DNA of 64,000 nt from Humidesulfovibrio sp. (GCF_030689645.1 NZ_JAUYFU010000048.1:270513-334512); one strand, 5' to 3'; positions 51,356-60,209 are shown, counted from the stretch's first letter. Program-made: numbers and translations. Notes: generated from the letters alone by a model not told the origin.

Positions 51356-53596
51356 TCAACGGTAATAAAGGTTCCTGCCGCCCATGGTCAGCAAAGCCTG
51401 GTGCAGGTTCTTCTTCAAGTCGCGCCTGTCCCAGATACCCTGAATATGCCCGCGCGACAAGGCCGAGAAGGCGCGGTGATATTTCGGGGGCACATCGACG
51501 CCTGTGGTCTCGCGGATGACGCCCGGCCCGGCAAAGCCGATGTTGGAGGAGCGCACCGCAAACTGGTAGGGCGAGCAGCCCAGGAAGCTCGCCACCGGCC
51601 CGGCGTAGGAGTTGGTGTCGTACAACACCAAATACAGCCCGCCAGCATCAATATAGCGCCGCACAGCCATGGTCACCCGCGGCATTTGAATCACTCCGCA
51701 GGTGCCTTCCTGAATGCGGATGCCCGCAGTTCCGTGGGAGTACATGAAAAACGGCATGCGCTTGATGCGTGCGCGTTCCGCCGCGCGGATGAGCTTTTCG
51801 CCCTCGGCCGCGCCCACAGTGCCGCCCCGGAATGGGCTCACCAGCATGGCCACCACCGTGGCGATGCCCTCCAGCCGGGTCTCAAAGGTGATGCATGAAC
51901 TGCCGAGCCCCGTGGCGCGCTTGGCCTCGTCGAGCTTCAGGCCGAAACCCTCATAGTTCAAAGGGTTGGCGGACTCAAGAGCGGAGTTGAACTCGTAGGC
52001 CTGGGCGAAGTCGAAAACGTTATAGAGATACCACTGGAATTCCATTGGAAAATGGTGGCCGCAGTGGGAGCACACACCTGCGAATTCGCCAAAGAGGTCC
52101 GGCGCCCAAAGATCCTGGCAACCGTGGCTGGCCGTGTTCGGGCAGGTGAGGGTGCGGTCCTCTTTGCTCTTAGGGCTCACATAGCCCCAAACGTCCTCAA
52201 TGCGGCAGGCGCCTTCCTCCGGGCAAGACAAAGTAGTGAGGCGCTCCAAGGCTTCCGGCGGCACGCCGGTGCGCCCCATGCCGAGCCACGAGAAATGGCC
52301 GCCCACGCCCTGTCCCAGGGCCCGCAGCTCCGCCTCCAACTGCTCCAGCAGGCTCAATGTCCTGCGTTTGTAGCGCGCCAGCACATCGTGCCGCAGCAGG
52401 GAGTGCACGCGCCACAGGCCTCGCGCCAGGCCCGTCGCGAGGCGGATTCCCAAGGTGCGGTTATCGATGAAGGCCGTGCGGCTCATGGCCCGAAAACGCG
52501 TATAGCGAAGCTCCACCAGAGTGTTGCGGGCGCTTTGCCGCAGTTGCCAACGCACGAAGATGTCCTGGGGATCTGCGCTCCGCTTCTGGCGGCGGATGGC
52601 CAGGGCGCGCAATGGGCCAAGGCTCTGGGCCGAATGCACCACCTCGTCCGTGGCGCGGATGACCTCCCGCCGGAGCTGACGAAAGAACTCATAATGTTCA
52701 GGCCGAGCGCCAAGGGGCGGCTCCTGGATAATGCGGTCGATGAAGCCCAGGCGTAAATTGTCCTGGGCCGTGATCTTGAGGCGCTCGGCGCAGCGTTCGA
52801 TGAGCTCCGGGGTTGCCTTGTCCTTGAGTCCACCCTCGATGGCCGCTGCGCCCTCCGGCGAGATGACGGAGTAGTAGCCGTGCGACAGCATGAGCCGCTT
52901 GTCGGCCAGGGCGATGGCCTCGGCGCCGCCGGACCCACCCTCGGAAAAGACGGCAATAACCGGAACCTTCAGACCCGCCATAACGTAGAGATTCTTAGCT
53001 ATCTGCTGGGCCGCGCCGGGGTAGTCCTCCACCGGATAGGCTCCGGGGGTGAACACATAGGTGTGGATGGGTATATTCTCCACCTCGGCCACGCGCATAT
53101 AATACAAGGCGTTGGCGTTGCCCCAGGGCTTGATGGACCCGCCATTGCGGAATTCCTGGCCGTGGCCTTTCTCCTGGCCGATGACCATCACCGGCTGGTG
53201 CACGGTCTTCTTGCCCATGCGCCGGGCGATGGTGGCCCGGGCGATGATGATGCCCGGATCAATGCTCCACTCGTCCTGCCCGCCGATCTCAGCGTAGTTG
53301 TCGTAGACGTTTTCCAGGATGTCCTTGAGGCTGATGCGCTGGGGGTGGCGCACGATGCGCACCCGGTCCATGGGGCACAGCTCACTTTCAAGCTTACCCT
53401 CCAGAAGCGAGAACAGCTCCTCCAGACGCGACACCTGGAGCTGGAGTTCACGCATGCCGTAGCCGGAAGCGTTGGTCAAAAACTCCTCAAGGCGATGCTT
53501 CAGGAGCGAGACAGACGAGTTTTCACGCGGGCCGAAGATGTCGCGGATATATGTCAGCCGCGCGGCCAACTGCTGGGTGCGTTTATCGATGTCCAT
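51356..53596 (-). CDS. Fused acetyl-CoA carboxylase carboxyltransferase (alpha-beta)
   Basis: A 746-residue carboxyltransferase, probably for acetyl-CoA, joining both subunits. The N-terminal 330 residues match AccA (RPHP-like start, HQPVMVIGQEKGH, IPIHTYVFTPGAYP, GEGGSGGAEAIALAD variant SEGGSGGAEAIALAD, GYYSVISPEGAAAI). A basic linker follows. Residues about 480-746 match AccD, with a zinc-finger-like cysteine group (CPN...GC, CSHCGHHFP) and FGGTVGA-like RGGTVGAAEGEKL. AccA-AccD order in one chain is unusual in classical proteobacteria, where they are separate. Sequence alone does not exclude propionyl-CoA. It lies between accC and the biotinyl-protein gene, so the three form one enzyme. Confidence 0.9.
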   Translation of the reverse strand: MDIDKRTQQLAARLTYIRDIFGPRENSSVSLLKHRLEEFLTNASGYGMRELQLQVSRLEELFSLLEGKLESELCPMDRVRIVRHPQRISLKDILENVYDNYAEIGGQDEWSIDPGIIIARATIARRMGKKTVHQPVMVIGQEKGHGQEFRNGGSIKPWGNANALYYMRVAEVENIPIHTYVFTPGAYPVEDYPGAAQQIAKNLYVMAGLKVPVIAVFSEGGSGGAEAIALADKRLMLSHGYYSVISPEGAAAIEGGLKDKATPELIERCAERLKITAQDNLRLGFIDRIIQEPPLGARPEHYEFFRQLRREVIRATDEVVHSAQSLGPLRALAIRRQKRSADPQDIFVRWQLRQSARNTLVELRYTRFRAMSRTAFIDNRTLGIRLATGLARGLWRVHSLLRHDVLARYKRRTLSLLEQLEAELRALGQGVGGHFSWLGMGRTGVPPEALERLTTLSCPEEGACRIEDVWGYVSPKSKEDRTLTCPNTASHGCQDLWAPDLFGEFAGVCSHCGHHFPMEFQWYLYNVFDFAQAYEFNSALESANPLNYEGFGLKLDEAKRATGLGSSCITFETRLEGIATVVAMLVSPFRGGTVGAAEGEKLIRAAERARIKRMPFFMYSHGTAGIRIQEGTCGVIQMPRVTMAVRRYIDAGGLYLVLYDTNSYAGPVASFLGCSPYQFAVRSSNIGFAGPGVIRETTGVDVPPKYHRAFSALSRGHIQGIWDRRDLKKNLHQALLTMGGRNLYYR

Positions 53597-53611
53597 TGCG
53601 TGCGCCTTGGC

Positions 53612-55048
53612 CTAGAAATGCAGGATGGTCTGGGTTCTGGAGAGAAGGAAGCCCAGGTTTGTGCGCAGGGGGGCGCCCGATGTGTCCGTGCCAGCAAGGG
53701 TAAGATTCTGCAGAAATTCTTCGCCGCGTGCGCGAGCCTGCCCCAGGTCCTGGCCCCAGACGATGGCCAGGGCTAGGTTTGGGTCGAAGTCCATGGGGAT
53801 GTCGTAGGCAATGTCCGCGTCAACGGCTGTGGGCACCTGGGTAAACACCTGCAGCCAAGGTTCGGGCCGCCAGGCGAAGCGTTCGATGCGCCCCAGGCAG
53901 GGCGTGAAGCGGTCCGTCGGGTCCTCTGCGATGATGCGGTACTCGATGCCCACGCCCTCAAACCCAACGTCATCCTGCGTGTAGCCAAGGGGCTCACCCA
54001 GGCCCAGGCGGATCTGCTCCGAAATGATGTCCACGCCGTGCTTCGTGTCGGCCTGACAGCGACAACGCGAAATGACGCCAGACACCCCGTTTTCCACCTG
54101 GATGCGCGTGTTGACCTCCATGAGAAAAGGCTCGCCCTTTGGGGTCACGATCCACTCCCAGGTGCCAACGTTGTCGTAGCCCACGGCCTTGGCCATGTTC
54201 ACGGAGTGCTGCGTGATGGAGTCGAGCACGTGGCTGGCGTCGAAGGCATAGGAAAGGCTCGCGGGATCAAATCCGGGCGCCACCTCAATGCGCTTCTGCC
54301 TGCCTAGGCTCTGCACCGAGCAGTTGCGCGTTCCGAAGTGCACAGCGTTCTTGCCGCCGCGCTCTGCCGCCACCTGCACTTCCAGATGGTTGAAGTCGAA
54401 AATGCGCTGCTCGATGAGAACGCCCTCGTCGCTCAGATTGCGCTTGGCGTAGTTGCGGATGCGCCGATACACGGAGCGGAAAGTGTCCAGGTCGTAGACT
54501 TCCTCGATGCCCATGCCGCCGCCGCCAGCGCTGGCCTTCACCAGCACGCAGCCCTCGGTGATGCCCTGGTCGTTTTGGAAGGCGAAAATGGCCTGGGCCA
54601 ACTCCACAGCCTCCATCTCGTCAAAAATCGGCCTGTCTGAGCCTGGGATGGTGGGCACGGAGAGCGAGCGGGCGATGCGCTTGGTGTTGATCTTGTCGCC
54701 CAGATCTCGAATGACGCTCCACGAGGGGCCGATGAAGATCAGCGGGCGGTCGCGATTTTCCGTCCTGCGGGCGAAGCGGTAGTCCTCGGCAAAGAAGCCG
54801 TAACCGGGATGCACCGCCGTTGCCTGAGAGGCATCGGCCACGGCGAAGAGTTCGCTGGGGTCCTGGTAGGAGCGGATGCGAAAGAGGCTCTGCCCGCCGC
54901 CCAGTTCACGCGCCAAGCGCACATGGCCCGAGGCTGCATCCGCCTGGGTGTAAACGCAAACAAACTCGTGCCCCAGGCCAACGCAGGCCCGCAGGATCCG
55001 CATGGCGATTTCGCCGCGGTTGGCAATAAGAACTTTGTGTTGCGTCAC
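53612..55048 (-). CDS. accC: Biotin carboxylase
   Basis: ATP-grasp enzyme that carboxylates biotin. I prefer the GTG ending at 55048 (VTQHKVLIANRGEIAMR, 478 residues), with AAGGCAG about 8 bases upstream and 19 bases after the pilZ stop; the longer frame overlaps pilZ. The hallmarks are the opening IANRGEIAMRI, the glycine-rich loop KASAGGGGMGI, EVQVAAERGG and the catalytic VNTRIQVENGVSG, which has Asn in place of the usual His of QVEH. It precedes the fused carboxyltransferase by 16 bases, with the biotinyl protein further on. The three encode a multi-subunit biotin-dependent carboxylase, probably acetyl-CoA carboxylase, without a linked biotinyl domain on this subunit. Confidence 0.92.
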   Translation of the reverse strand: MTQHKVLIANRGEIAMRILRACVGLGHEFVCVYTQADAASGHVRLARELGGGQSLFRIRSYQDPSELFAVADASQATAVHPGYGFFAEDYRFARRTENRDRPLIFIGPSWSVIRDLGDKINTKRIARSLSVPTIPGSDRPIFDEMEAVELAQAIFAFQNDQGITEGCVLVKASAGGGGMGIEEVYDLDTFRSVYRRIRNYAKRNLSDEGVLIEQRIFDFNHLEVQVAAERGGKNAVHFGTRNCSVQSLGRQKRIEVAPGFDPASLSYAFDASHVLDSITQHSVNMAKAVGYDNVGTWEWIVTPKGEPFLMEVNTRIQVENGVSGVISRCRCQADTKHGVDIISEQIRLGLGEPLGYTQDDVGFEGVGIEYRIIAEDPTDRFTPCLGRIERFAWRPEPWLQVFTQVPTAVDADIAYDIPMDFDPNLALAIVWGQDLGQARARGEEFLQNLTLAGTDTSGAPLRTNLGFLLSRTQTILHF

Positions 55049-55067
55049 TGCTGCCTTGGGCGAGGGG

Positions 55068-55451
55068 TTATTCAGCTTCGCGCTTGGCCTTGCGCAATTC
55101 AATGAGGCGTTTCTGGACTTCAAGCACCAGCTTGTCCAGCTTGATCTCCTGGCGGCGCTCCATGCTCTCGAAATTGCATCCGATGATGCCCTTGTCCAGC
55201 ACGCGCATGACCTTCCCCTTCAGGTCGCCCAGAAAAAGCCGTTTGCTCAGAAGCAGGTCAAAGGAAAAGACCATGCCCGAACTGTAGCCGCGGGGGTTGT
55301 CCGCAAAGGCGAAGCCCGAGGCGCTGATGTCGCTCACAGGATAATCCTGGGGGCCGGAATTCGTGATAATGCGCACGTCAAGACCGGGCACACGGGTTCT
55401 GTATGCCTGGCGGAGCTTGTCGTCACCGTCCATCTTGATTTCAAAGTCCAT
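55068..55451 (-). CDS. PilZ-domain c-di-GMP-binding protein
   Basis: A 127-residue single-domain PilZ protein. Both c-di-GMP-binding motifs are visible: RxxxR as RQAYR (residues 14-18) and DxSxxG as DISASG near 42. A coiled, charged C-terminus (VLEVQKRLIELRKAKREAE) follows. GAGGACG precedes the ATG. It lies 57 bases after motB and 19 bases before accC. By analogy with YcgR-type proteins, it could brake or reverse the motor when c-di-GMP is high; the EAL-GGDEF gene at the left of the window may share the pool. The role is inference; the domain call is firm. Confidence 0.88.
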   Translation of the reverse strand: MDFEIKMDGDDKLRQAYRTRVPGLDVRIITNSGPQDYPVSDISASGFAFADNPRGYSSGMVFSFDLLLSKRLFLGDLKGKVMRVLDKGIIGCNFESMERRQEIKLDKLVLEVQKRLIELRKAKREAE

Positions 55452-55508
55452 GATCGTCCTCGCACACTTGCTGGCCTGTGCCGTGCCTAGGTCGGCATTG
55501 CCGCCAGT

Positions 55509-56243
55509 CTACTTCCCTGTAACACGTTTTTCCAGCACAAATTCCACCCTGCGGTTCTGAGCCCGGTATTCCTCGGAGGTATTGGGGAACAGCGGGTTCA
55601 AGTCCGCAAGGCCGGTTGACGTGAGGCGCTTGGGCTCAATGCCCATGTCCATGAGCAGCCGCAAAACGTTCACCGCGCGCATGGAAGAGACCTCCCAGTT
55701 GTCGCGGAAACGTCCCCCCGCGCCGGGCAGCCGGTCATCGGTATAGCCGCGGATGTTGATGGTCTGGTCCGGGTGCTGAATGAAAAAATCCTTCATGGCC
55801 TCAATGACCTCACGCCCCTTGGGGGTAAGGGTCACCTCGCCGGTGGCGAAAAGCACGTCGCCGGGAGCGCGGATGGTGATGATGCCATCCTCGAAGTTCG
55901 CGCCCACCAAGCCCTCCAGACCTTTCTTCGTCTGCAGGTACTTTACGTCGGAAAAAACCTTCTGCTGAGCAATCTGAATCTGTTTGTTCATCAACACCTG
56001 GTCCAAAATCACCCCGGCCTCTTCACGGCTGATGGTGCTGGTGGCCAGCTTGCTTTCCTTGCCGCTCAGAGCCTGGGTCACGGCCTGCAGGGCGTTGGAA
56101 ACCTTCTGCGTGTCAGGCGTGCTCATGGCATAGAGCATAATGAAAAAGACCAGCATGAGCATGGTCAAATCCGAGAACGTCATCAACCATTCAACGGCGT
56201 CGCTTTCTTCCTCGTCTACGCGGCGTTCGTAATCTTCGGACAT
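55509..56243 (-). CDS. motB: Flagellar motor stator protein MotB
   Basis: Stator subunit anchored to peptidoglycan. The 244 residues have one membrane helix (about 20-42: MTFSDLTMLMLVFFIMLYAM) with the proton-binding Asp in TFSDL, then a linker and an OmpA-like peptidoglycan-binding domain (about 120-240) with GYTDDRLPG, NWEVSSMRAVNVLRLL and NRRVEFVLEKR. A GAGGAAG ribosome site precedes the ATG, 3 bases after motA. The gene order motA-motB and the Asp position are standard; ion specificity (H+ or Na+) cannot be decided from sequence. Confidence 0.95.
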   Translation of the reverse strand: MSEDYERRVDEEESDAVEWLMTFSDLTMLMLVFFIMLYAMSTPDTQKVSNALQAVTQALSGKESKLATSTISREEAGVILDQVLMNKQIQIAQQKVFSDVKYLQTKKGLEGLVGANFEDGIITIRAPGDVLFATGEVTLTPKGREVIEAMKDFFIQHPDQTINIRGYTDDRLPGAGGRFRDNWEVSSMRAVNVLRLLMDMGIEPKRLTSTGLADLNPLFPNTSEEYRAQNRRVEFVLEKRVTGK

Positions 56244-56246
56244 GGC

Positions 56247-56993
56247 TTACTTCCTCTCTCTGGGCGCCAGGAAGGATGAGAGCTTCTCATACACAAGCAT
56301 GGGGTTGTTATTTTCAAGGATGGATTTCGCCCCCTCGAAAATAACCTCCAGTTGCAGCTCCTCCTGCATTGTGCGCGCCTTCAGCTTGGTTGCTATCGGC
56401 AGAAAGATGACCGTGGCCAGGACAGAACCGTAGAAGGTGGTGATGATGGCCACGGCCATAGCCGGGCCGATGGCCTTGGGATCGTTCAAGTTCGCCAGCA
56501 TTTGCACCAGACCGATGAGGGTTCCGATCATGCCGAAGGACGGGGCAAGGCTGCCAAGGCGCTTGAAGACCTCCTCGCCCACCTTGTGGCGGCGCTTCAT
56601 GGAGGTGATCTCAATGGTCAGGGTGCTGCGGATGAGGCTGGGGTCGGCGTTGTCGGCGATGAGCTGGCAGGCCTTTTTAAGCACCATGTTTTCGGTCTTC
56701 ACATGCTCAAGGGCAATAAGGCCCTCGCGGCGGCTGATCTCCGCGATTTTGACCATGATGTTGACGACTTCGCGCACCTGCACCTTGCGCGAAGAGAAGG
56801 CCTTGAAGCCTGCGCCCAAAGCCTGCTTCACCTCTTCGAAAGGAAAGGCCACGAAGATGGTTCCGAAGGTGCCGCCAAAGACGATCATCACCGACGGAAG
56901 GTCCACAAACAGGTTCATTTCGCCGCCCATCATGATGGCGGCGACCACCAGGGCCAAACCGGAAATCAGTCCAAGTAGTGTTGCAAAATCCAT
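56247..56993 (-). CDS. motA: Flagellar motor stator protein MotA
   Basis: Proton-channel subunit of the flagellar stator. The 248 residues have four predicted membrane helices: about 1-25 (ATLLGLISGLALVVAAIMMG), 30-50, 150-172 (SLAPSFGMIGTLIGLVQML) and 185-205. The Pro-containing third helix and MKRRHKVGEEVFKRLGSLAP are typical of MotA. The start has only a weak ribosome site. It is the first gene of a run motA-motB-pilZ-accC-accAD-biotinyl protein-hypothetical-ssb on minus. The 57-bp gap to the divergent nucleoside phosphorylase gene must contain the promoters of both; I could not place them. Confidence 0.95.
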   Translation of the reverse strand: MDFATLLGLISGLALVVAAIMMGGEMNLFVDLPSVMIVFGGTFGTIFVAFPFEEVKQALGAGFKAFSSRKVQVREVVNIMVKIAEISRREGLIALEHVKTENMVLKKACQLIADNADPSLIRSTLTIEITSMKRRHKVGEEVFKRLGSLAPSFGMIGTLIGLVQMLANLNDPKAIGPAMAVAIITTFYGSVLATVIFLPIATKLKARTMQEELQLEVIFEGAKSILENNNPMLVYEKLSSFLAPRERK

Positions 56994-57050
56994 ATGGCGA
57001 GCCTACCCTGGCTTGTAAGATGACGTCCTGTTGCGCTATGAGGCGGACAG

Positions 57051-57932
57051 ATGCTCCACGCTACAAACACAGGAACAAACGTGAATCACCAAGAGACCGT
57101 CAGCCACGCTAGCCGACTCATACGCGAAAAGTTAGGAAATGTTCAAGCAGGAACCTTGGGCCTCGTGCTCGGATCCGGGCTTACCCCCGTGGCCGATGCG
57201 ATCACCGGAGCCGTAGACATCCCTTTCGCAGAAATCACTGGCCTGCCTCAGTCCGCCGTGGCCGGGCACGGAGGCTTCCTTCGCGCCGGGAGACTTTCCG
57301 GCAGGCCGGTGCTGGCCCTGTGCGGCCGCGTGCACCTCTACGAGGGCGCAAGCGCCGCCGAAACATGCCTGCCAGTGCGCACGCTGGGAGCCCTCGGCGT
57401 GGGCACGCTCATCATCACCAACGCCGCCGGAGCCCTGAATCCGCTGTTCAACGCAGGCAGCCTCATGCTCATCACCGACCACATCAACATGACCGGGCAG
57501 AACCCGCTCACAGGTCCGAACATCGACGCCTTCGGCCCGCGCTTCCCGGACATGGGCCGGGCCTGGTGCCCGGATCTCGTCGCCCTGGCGCGGCGGGAAG
57601 CCGTCGGCCTGGGCCTCCTGATGGAGCGCGGCGTCTACATGCAGATCCCCGGCCCCAGCCTGGAGACTCCCGCCGAGACAAGAGCTTATCGGCAGATGGG
57701 AGCGGATGCCATAGGGATGTCCACGGTCATGGAAGCAATCGCCGCGCGGCACATGGGCCTGCGCCTTTTGGGCATAAGCTGCCTGACCAACAAGAACATG
57801 CCCGACTGCATGGACCCCATCAGCCACGAGGCCGTGCTGGACATGGCCGGACGCACCGCAAAGCAGATGGCTCGGCTTTTGTCCGCTCTGGCCGCGAACC
57901 CTGCGCTGGACACGCCCTCCGGCGCGGCGTAA
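57051..57932 (+). CDS. Purine nucleoside phosphorylase
   Basis: Phosphorolytic cleavage of purine nucleosides in salvage. The 293 residues match the trimeric (class II) PNP family: GLVLGSGLTPVADAITG, VAGHGGFLRAG, GRVHLYEGASAAE, ITNAAGALNPLFNAGSLMLI, and MQIPGPSLETPAETRAY, followed by GADAIGMSTVMEAIAARHMG and the TNKNMPD end of the purine site. Asn in TNK... supports 6-oxopurine (guanosine/inosine) specificity, but MTAP-like activity is not excluded. Starts at ATG 57051 (GAGG 7 upstream) or GTG 57081 (AGGAA 6 upstream) are both possible. The gene is divergent from motA and followed by an FlgO-like lipoprotein gene. Confidence 0.92.
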   Translation: MLHATNTGTNVNHQETVSHASRLIREKLGNVQAGTLGLVLGSGLTPVADAITGAVDIPFAEITGLPQSAVAGHGGFLRAGRLSGRPVLALCGRVHLYEGASAAETCLPVRTLGALGVGTLIITNAAGALNPLFNAGSLMLITDHINMTGQNPLTGPNIDAFGPRFPDMGRAWCPDLVALARREAVGLGLLMERGVYMQIPGPSLETPAETRAYRQMGADAIGMSTVMEAIAARHMGLRLLGISCLTNKNMPDCMDPISHEAVLDMAGRTAKQMARLLSALAANPALDTPSGAA

Positions 57933-58017
57933 AGTTTTTCCTCAAAATGTACGATACGCATACAGGACACGGAGCGCCCACATTCATCCCAACCCGCGCT
58001 TCGCAGCGAAAGCAAAC

Positions 58018-58794
58018 ATGAACATGCAGCATCAACACAGAGCAGCCACAGCCCTCCTGGTCCTCCTGGCCGGGCTTCTGCTGTCTGGCTGCGGCGGCAG
58101 CACCTCGTACTATTCCGCCATGAAGCGCACCGTCGTGGACGCCAAAGACGACCTACTGAGCACGCGGCCCACCACTAGCGAGCTCTTCAAGGAAGACTCC
58201 ACCCCGCTCATCGACATCAACTACGATGCGGCGGACATGATGATGGGCATGTTCATGCCCGCGTTGAACAAGAACTCGGCCATCTATGTGGAGCCCTTTG
58301 GCAACCGGATGGACATGAATGATCCCTCCCCCTTCGGCGGGCTCGTTTCTGAGCAGGTTGCCGCACGCTTGGCCCTGCGCAACTTCCTGGTCACGCTTGG
58401 CCCTCCGAAGAAACCCGCGCCGAAGTCCGCGCCAGAGACTGCTGACAGGCCGGAAGGGCTCGCCCTTTCCGGGCCGGAGGCCAAGGCTGCGGACAAGCGC
58501 ACCTGGGAGGCCCATAATGAAGCGCGTCCAAGCCTGCTCTCTGGCACCTATCTCATCGCAGACAAGGTCATCTACATTTCCGCCCGGATAGTGGCCCTGG
58601 ACGACGGCCAGGTGCTGGCCGCACACAGCTGGACAGTGCCCGTGAACCGCAACACCCGCGCGCTGCTGCCGCAACTCAAGCAAAACGGCGGAATGAAGCC
58701 TGCAGTGCGCACCAAGTTGAACGGCAATCCGCACAAGATCGCCAACCCCAGTGGTCAGCCCCAAAACTACGTGGGGCGTGACCTCGTCTATTAA
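58018..58794 (+). CDS. FlgO-like outer membrane lipoprotein
   Basis: A 258-residue lipoprotein (lipobox GLLLSGCGG) resembling the FlgO domain family, which in Vibrio is tied to flagellar motility and outer-membrane lipoproteins. The N-terminal half has YYSAMKRTVVDAKDDLL and DINYDAADMMMGMF. After a Pro/Lys/Glu-rich low-complexity insert (about 125-150) comes the recognisable C-terminal part LSGTYLIADKVIYISARIV, then LDDGQVLAAHSWTVPVN. An upstream site before either ATG (58018 or 58024) is weak. The gene is close to the nucleoside phosphorylase gene and the next gene is another lipoprotein. The insert and divergence make it a distant member. Confidence 0.7.
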   Translation: MNMQHQHRAATALLVLLAGLLLSGCGGSTSYYSAMKRTVVDAKDDLLSTRPTTSELFKEDSTPLIDINYDAADMMMGMFMPALNKNSAIYVEPFGNRMDMNDPSPFGGLVSEQVAARLALRNFLVTLGPPKKPAPKSAPETADRPEGLALSGPEAKAADKRTWEAHNEARPSLLSGTYLIADKVIYISARIVALDDGQVLAAHSWTVPVNRNTRALLPQLKQNGGMKPAVRTKLNGNPHKIANPSGQPQNYVGRDLVY

Positions 58795-58930
58795 TGACCC
58801 CCGTCCTGCCTGAGTACACGAAGCTGAGCCCTTTGCCATTCCGCGCAGCCCGCTTGAAAACACGCGCACTTCACTGAGCCGTGCATATTCCTGTCCTTTG
58901 CCTGTTGCCGAGGGAGCTTTGGATGTACTA

Positions 58931-58948
58931 GAAGGCACTATCGCCTTC
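58931..58948. other. Short inverted repeat before the unknown lipoprotein gene
   Basis: GAAGGC (58931-58936) and GCCTTC (58943-58948) form a 6-bp inverted repeat about 7 bases before the ribosome site of the lipoprotein at 58966. It could affect translation. Nothing else was found in the 171-bp gap. Confidence 0.35.
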
Positions 58949-58965
58949 GCACCTAGGAGCCCCGG

Positions 58966-60102
58966 TTGCATCCCAAACACCACGCGCCTTCACTGTCAGC
59001 CCTCTGCGCCCTGCTGCTCGTCATCCTCCTTGGCGGCTGCGCAGGCGGACTGAGCTTCGGCCCCGGCAAGCTCGCGCCCTCGCGCATGGATTACAACCGG
59101 GCCATCCAGAGGTCGAACAACGAGGAAATGCTCCTGAACCTCGTGCGCATGAAGTATTTCGAACAGCCCTTGTTCCTGCAGGTGGGTTCGGTGGCCTCCA
59201 GCTTCAGCTTCAATATTGCCGGCGGCGTTTCCGCAACGCTGCCCGATCACCGCAGCCTGGAAAACGGCGTGTACAACACTTACACGCCCAACGTCAGCGG
59301 GCAGTACAGCGACTCCCCCACCGTCACCTACACCGCCTACCAGGGCCAGACATACGCCCAGCAATTCCTGGCCGAGATGGACTTCGACCGCTTCGTCATG
59401 CTCTACAAGGCTGGCTGGGACATAGAATATCTGATGCCCATCCTGTTCGTGCGCTTCGGCGCCATCGACCACGGCTACGACGCGAGGAACGGCTTCGCTG
59501 CGGAACAGCACAGCCGCTTCAAGAGCCTCACCGAAATCCTGGCCCGCATGGACGACCGCGGCGACCTGGACATCCTCAAGGTGAACCTGAGCGACAACTC
59601 CACTGCCACGGTCATGAGCATGGAATTCCACAACGCCACGGAGGCGGGCACTGTGCAAAGCCTGCTGGGCTACGACCTGCACGTTATGATGAACACCGCC
59701 GGACACTATTACTCCACCTTCCGGCTGGTGCCCACCAGCACCCTAGGGCACGCCCCAAAGGACGCCGACGGACTGCCAGCGGTGCCGCTGCGCCTGCGCA
59801 ACTGCCTGCGCGCCATGGACTACGTGGCGCAGGGCGTGGAAGTGCCCAAAAACAACCTCGCCAGACGAATGGCCTTCGACATGCGGCAGCACTTCCTCAA
59901 GCTGTGCGACATTCGCGTCTCCGAAAGCGAGCCCCCCGAATCTTACCTGGCCGTGCGGCACGAGAAGCACTGGTACTACATCCGCACCGAGGACAACGTC
60001 TCAAAGGAAGTGTTCCAGCTCATTCTCAACATCTTCTCGCTGCAGTCAGCCGATCCCCCAAAGAGCGCGCCCGTGCTGACCCTGCCAGTGGGCGGAGGAT
60101 AG
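58966..60102 (+). CDS. Outer membrane lipoprotein of unknown function
   Basis: I do not recognise a named family. The 378-residue lipoprotein has a TTG start at 58966, preceded by GGAG 7 bases upstream, and a lipobox (LLLVILLGGCAGG). The first part (SRMDYNRAIQRSNNEEMLLN, LVRMKYFEQPLFLQVGSVAS) looks conserved and helical, followed by a beta-rich, Gly/Ser/Thr/Tyr-rich stretch (about 75-130) and a mixed region ending with DNVSKEVFQLILNIFSLQSA. No catalytic motif was seen. It lies downstream of the FlgO-like lipoprotein, in the same direction, and may form an envelope pair with it; this is inference from position alone. Confidence 0.78.
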   Translation: MHPKHHAPSLSALCALLLVILLGGCAGGLSFGPGKLAPSRMDYNRAIQRSNNEEMLLNLVRMKYFEQPLFLQVGSVASSFSFNIAGGVSATLPDHRSLENGVYNTYTPNVSGQYSDSPTVTYTAYQGQTYAQQFLAEMDFDRFVMLYKAGWDIEYLMPILFVRFGAIDHGYDARNGFAAEQHSRFKSLTEILARMDDRGDLDILKVNLSDNSTATVMSMEFHNATEAGTVQSLLGYDLHVMMNTAGHYYSTFRLVPTSTLGHAPKDADGLPAVPLRLRNCLRAMDYVAQGVEVPKNNLARRMAFDMRQHFLKLCDIRVSESEPPESYLAVRHEKHWYYIRTEDNVSKEVFQLILNIFSLQSADPPKSAPVLTLPVGGG

Positions 60103-60180
60103 GGATCAGCAAGGCCGTGCAGCGTGAAGCGGACTCATCCCGCTCCTTGAGCAGCCGCAAGCCTCAGACCTTGCTGCAAG

Positions 60181-60209
60181 TTGACTGGCGCTGTCCGGTC
60201 CTGTAGTTT
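60181..60209 (+). promoter_or_regulatory. Candidate sigma70 promoter for nadCAB
   Basis: TTGACT (60181-60186), 17 bases, then TAGTTT (60204-60209), about 60 bases before the nadC ATG. The -35 is 5 of 6 and the -10 is 3 of 6. No NadR or NrtR operator was recognised. Confidence 0.5.
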
